A stretch of 64,000 bases of DNA from the NCBI GenBank assembly GCA_910584095.1, contig CAJTYU010000016.1, positions 7,306 to 71,305 of the forward strand, written 5' to 3'. The translations under genes were made by a program, and so were the position numbers. Source of the stretch: an uncultured Dorea sp. (GTDB lineage: Bacteria > Bacillota > Clostridia > Lachnospirales > Lachnospiraceae). The notes under the pieces were generated by a model. It did no database searches and was not told the DNA's origin. It worked only from the letters and a program-made list of their open reading frames with translations. Shown here in pieces: positions 62,251 to 64,000 of the stretch; the stretch's first letter is position 1; each line of letters begins with the position of its first letter.

Positions 62251-63801
62251 ATGTCATTGAAGAGAGAATTGATGATTGTTCTTGATTTTGGCGGACAGTA
62301 TAACCAACTGGTGGCAAGGCGTATCCGAGAGTGTAATGTATACTGTGAGATATATTCGTATAAGACGGATCTGGAAAAAATTAGGCGGATGAATCCCAAA
62401 GGAATTATTTTGACAGGGGGACCAAATAGTTGTTATGCTCCAGACTCGCCAACTTGTTCCAAAGAGTTGTTTGAGATGGGGATTCCCGTGCTGGGCCTCT
62501 GCTACGGTGCGCAATTGATGATGCATGTGCTGGGAGGAAAGGTAGAACGGGCAAAGGTTCGTGAATATGGCAAGACAGAGGTTATCGTAGATAAGACATC
62601 GAAATTGTTTGGAAATGTGTCGGAAAAAACTATTTGCTGGATGAGTCATTTTGACTATATATCGAAAATGGCTCAAGGCTTTTGCAATATTGCGCATACA
62701 GCGGACTGTCCGGTGGCGGCGGCAGAATATACAGAGAAGAATCTTTATGCAATCCAGTTCCATCCGGAGGTTCTGCATACTAAGGAAGGAAGTAAGATGC
62801 TGTATAATTTTGTAAGAGGCGTCTGTGGATGCATAGGGGATTGGAGGATGGATTCCTTTGTTGATAATTCGATCAAAGCTATTCGAGAAAAGGTAGGAAA
62901 TGGCAAAGTCCTCTGCGCTCTATCCGGCGGCGTGGATTCGTCGGTGGCAGCAGTTATGCTATCTAAGGCAATCGGCAGCCAGCTGACCTGCGTATTTGTT
63001 GACCATGGACTGCTTCGGAAGAATGAAGGCGATGAGGTAGAGACGGTATTTGGGCCGGCTGGGCCTTACGATTTGAACTTTATCCGTGTAAATGCACAGG
63101 AGCGATTTTATGAGAAGCTTGCGGGGGTGGAAGAACCGGAGGAAAAGCGCAAGATCATTGGTGAGGAATTTATCCGGGTATTTGAGGAAGAAGCGAAGAA
63201 AATCGGAGCGGTGGATTTTCTGGTGCAGGGGACGATTTATCCTGATGTGGTAGAGAGCGGTCTCGGCGGAGAATCCGCAGTCATTAAGTCCCATCATAAT
63301 GTGGGCGGATTGCCGGATTATGTGGATTTCAAAGAGATTTTGGAACCCCTCAGGGATCTGTTCAAAGATGAGGTGAGGAAGGCTGGGCTGGAAATGGGTA
63401 TACCGGTGAATCTGGTATATCGCCAGCCTTTTCCGGGACCAGGGCTTGGTATACGGATTGTGGGGGAAGTGACCGCGGAAAAGGTGAGAATGGTGCAGGA
63501 TGCGGATGCAATTTACCGAGAAGAGATTGACAAGGCCGGGCTGGATGGAAAAGTCGGACAGTATTTTGCCGGACTGACAAATATGCGCAGCGTGGGAGTT
63601 ATGGGAGATGAGAGGACCTATGATTATGCGGTGGCGCTGCGGGCAGTGAATACGGTGGATTTTATGACTGCAGAGGCAGCGGAGATACCATTTGCGGTGC
63701 TGCAGAAGGTGATGGGAAGGATTATTAATGAGGTGAAGGGGATTAATCGGGTGATGTATGATTTGACGAGTAAACCACCGGGGACGATTGAGTTCGAGTG
63801 A
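62251..63801 (+). CDS. guaA: GMP synthase (glutamine-hydrolysing)
   Basis: 516 residues. A class I amidotransferase domain: [20 protein letters not shown] (nucleophile C84), [10 protein letters not shown] (H171, E173). The ATP pyrophosphatase has [14 protein letters not shown] (225-235), then [15 protein letters not shown], and the C-terminal dimerisation domain ends in [14 protein letters not shown]. It converts XMP to GMP. AAGGAGG precedes ATG. It follows the decayed MATE gene and may be read from its promoter. Confidence 0.97.
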   Translation: MSLKRELMIVLDFGGQYNQLVARRIRECNVYCEIYSYKTDLEKIRRMNPKGIILTGGPNSCYAPDSPTCSKELFEMGIPVLGLCYGAQLMMHVLGGKVERAKVREYGKTEVIVDKTSKLFGNVSEKTICWMSHFDYISKMAQGFCNIAHTADCPVAAAEYTEKNLYAIQFHPEVLHTKEGSKMLYNFVRGVCGCIGDWRMDSFVDNSIKAIREKVGNGKVLCALSGGVDSSVAAVMLSKAIGSQLTCVFVDHGLLRKNEGDEVETVFGPAGPYDLNFIRVNAQERFYEKLAGVEEPEEKRKIIGEEFIRVFEEEAKKIGAVDFLVQGTIYPDVVESGLGGESAVIKSHHNVGGLPDYVDFKEILEPLRDLFKDEVRKAGLEMGIPVNLVYRQPFPGPGLGIRIVGEVTAEKVRMVQDADAIYREEIDKAGLDGKVGQYFAGLTNMRSVGVMGDERTYDYAVALRAVNTVDFMTAEAAEIPFAVLQKVMGRIINEVKGINRVMYDLTSKPPGTIEFE

Positions 63802-63922
63802 TGAAATGGGCTTTAAGAACCTAGAGTTTATGCGGGTTGCAAACAAATTTGTTTAGGAACCGGCAACGATTTGGCAACATTTTAGGTATCACTCACTGAA
63901 TGAAAGAATACTTCAATAACAG

Positions 63923-63974
63923 AAAAACCTTACTGATTTTCGGAAATGACAACTGAAAATTGGTAAGGTTTTTT
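63923..63974. terminator. Long-stem terminator downstream of guaA
   Basis: AAAAACCTTAC (63923-63933) pairs with GTAAGGTTTTT (63963-63973), with inner ATTTTC/GAAAAT. A and T tracts on both sides allow bidirectional use; a minus-strand frame ends at 63979. Confidence 0.7.
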
Positions 63975-64000
63975 GCGTTCATTTTTTCTTCTTGCGCTTT

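Noticed and set aside
63979..64000. C-terminus of a minus-strand gene (KRKKKK then stop)
   Set aside because: Only seven codons are visible, too few to support a gene call; used as supporting hint only.
24..64000. CRISPR array, rRNA operon or insertion sequence in the window
   Set aside because: I saw no regularly spaced repeats with spacers, no rRNA conserved blocks and no transposase; the only mobile-type gene is the tyrosine recombinase at 58629.

Overview
The window reads as a chromosome segment of a spore-forming anaerobic Firmicute, most likely a Lachnospiraceae member (Dorea / Blautia / [Clostridium] scindens type). Grounds: glgC-glgD pair, archaeal-type ProS behind a T-box, split transketolase, a SpoIIE-like phosphatase without a membrane domain, yabP/yabQ, spoVG, spoIIID, a CotS-like protein, and purine-rich coding strands with strong AGGAGG sites. 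The species cannot be fixed from the sequence alone.

Layout. 1-9200: a truncated Spo0A-like DNA-binding domain, a structured small-RNA candidate (416-558), a VanR-type regulator with a very large membrane kinase, a Methyltransf_32 enzyme, an unknown membrane-anchored protein, queT behind a preQ1-I riboswitch, and an AIM24-family protein. 9400-16700: asnS, a second VanRS-like pair, a YhaO/YhaN-like nuclease-ATPase pair and a MATE exporter, chained by overlaps. 16800-19500 (minus): glgC-glgD-spoVG. 19800-24500: murC, then dnaD-dnaC-prs, with two perfect DnaA boxes in the murC-dnaD gap. 24500-29700: rluA-type enzyme, T-box-proS, cca, cotS-like. 29800-39000: HU, rqcP, yabP, yabQ, divIC, spoIIE-like, tilS, hpt, ftsH and a GH13 glucosidase. 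39100-49200: map, pfkA, dnaX-ybaB-recR, split transketolase, a LysM protein, a DUF5711 protein, cvpA; then tRNA-Asn.

49500-60000 is the accessory region, visibly more A+T-rich from about 50900 to 59700. It holds a DUF2262 protein, a decayed spoIIID copy, a Type I restriction-modification locus (hsdM, hsdS, a three-gene DUF3791/DUF3990 toxin-antitoxin-like cassette, a partial hsdS, hsdR) and a tyrosine recombinase whose gene is bracketed by 17-bp imperfect inverted repeats. The 9-mer CAGCGTAAG (variants CATCGTAAG, CGGCGTAAG), which encodes the Q/H/R-R-K part of both conserved HsdS blocks, recurs at every hsdS breakpoint and in both recombinase-flanking repeats. The simplest reading is a shuffling Type I specificity system with its own recombinase, and with a toxin-antitoxin-like cassette in the interval that recombination between direct hsdS repeats would delete. 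This is the most interesting part of the window.

60100-64000: thiT behind a TPP riboswitch, a decayed MATE gene, guaA, and a palindrome and repeats after guaA that may mark the edge of another element.

Sporulation runs through the window: three promoter-like sites with sigma-E-type elements and the same 14-base spacer precede spoIIID, yabP and the cotS-like gene. All calls come from reading the sequence; no database search was run.
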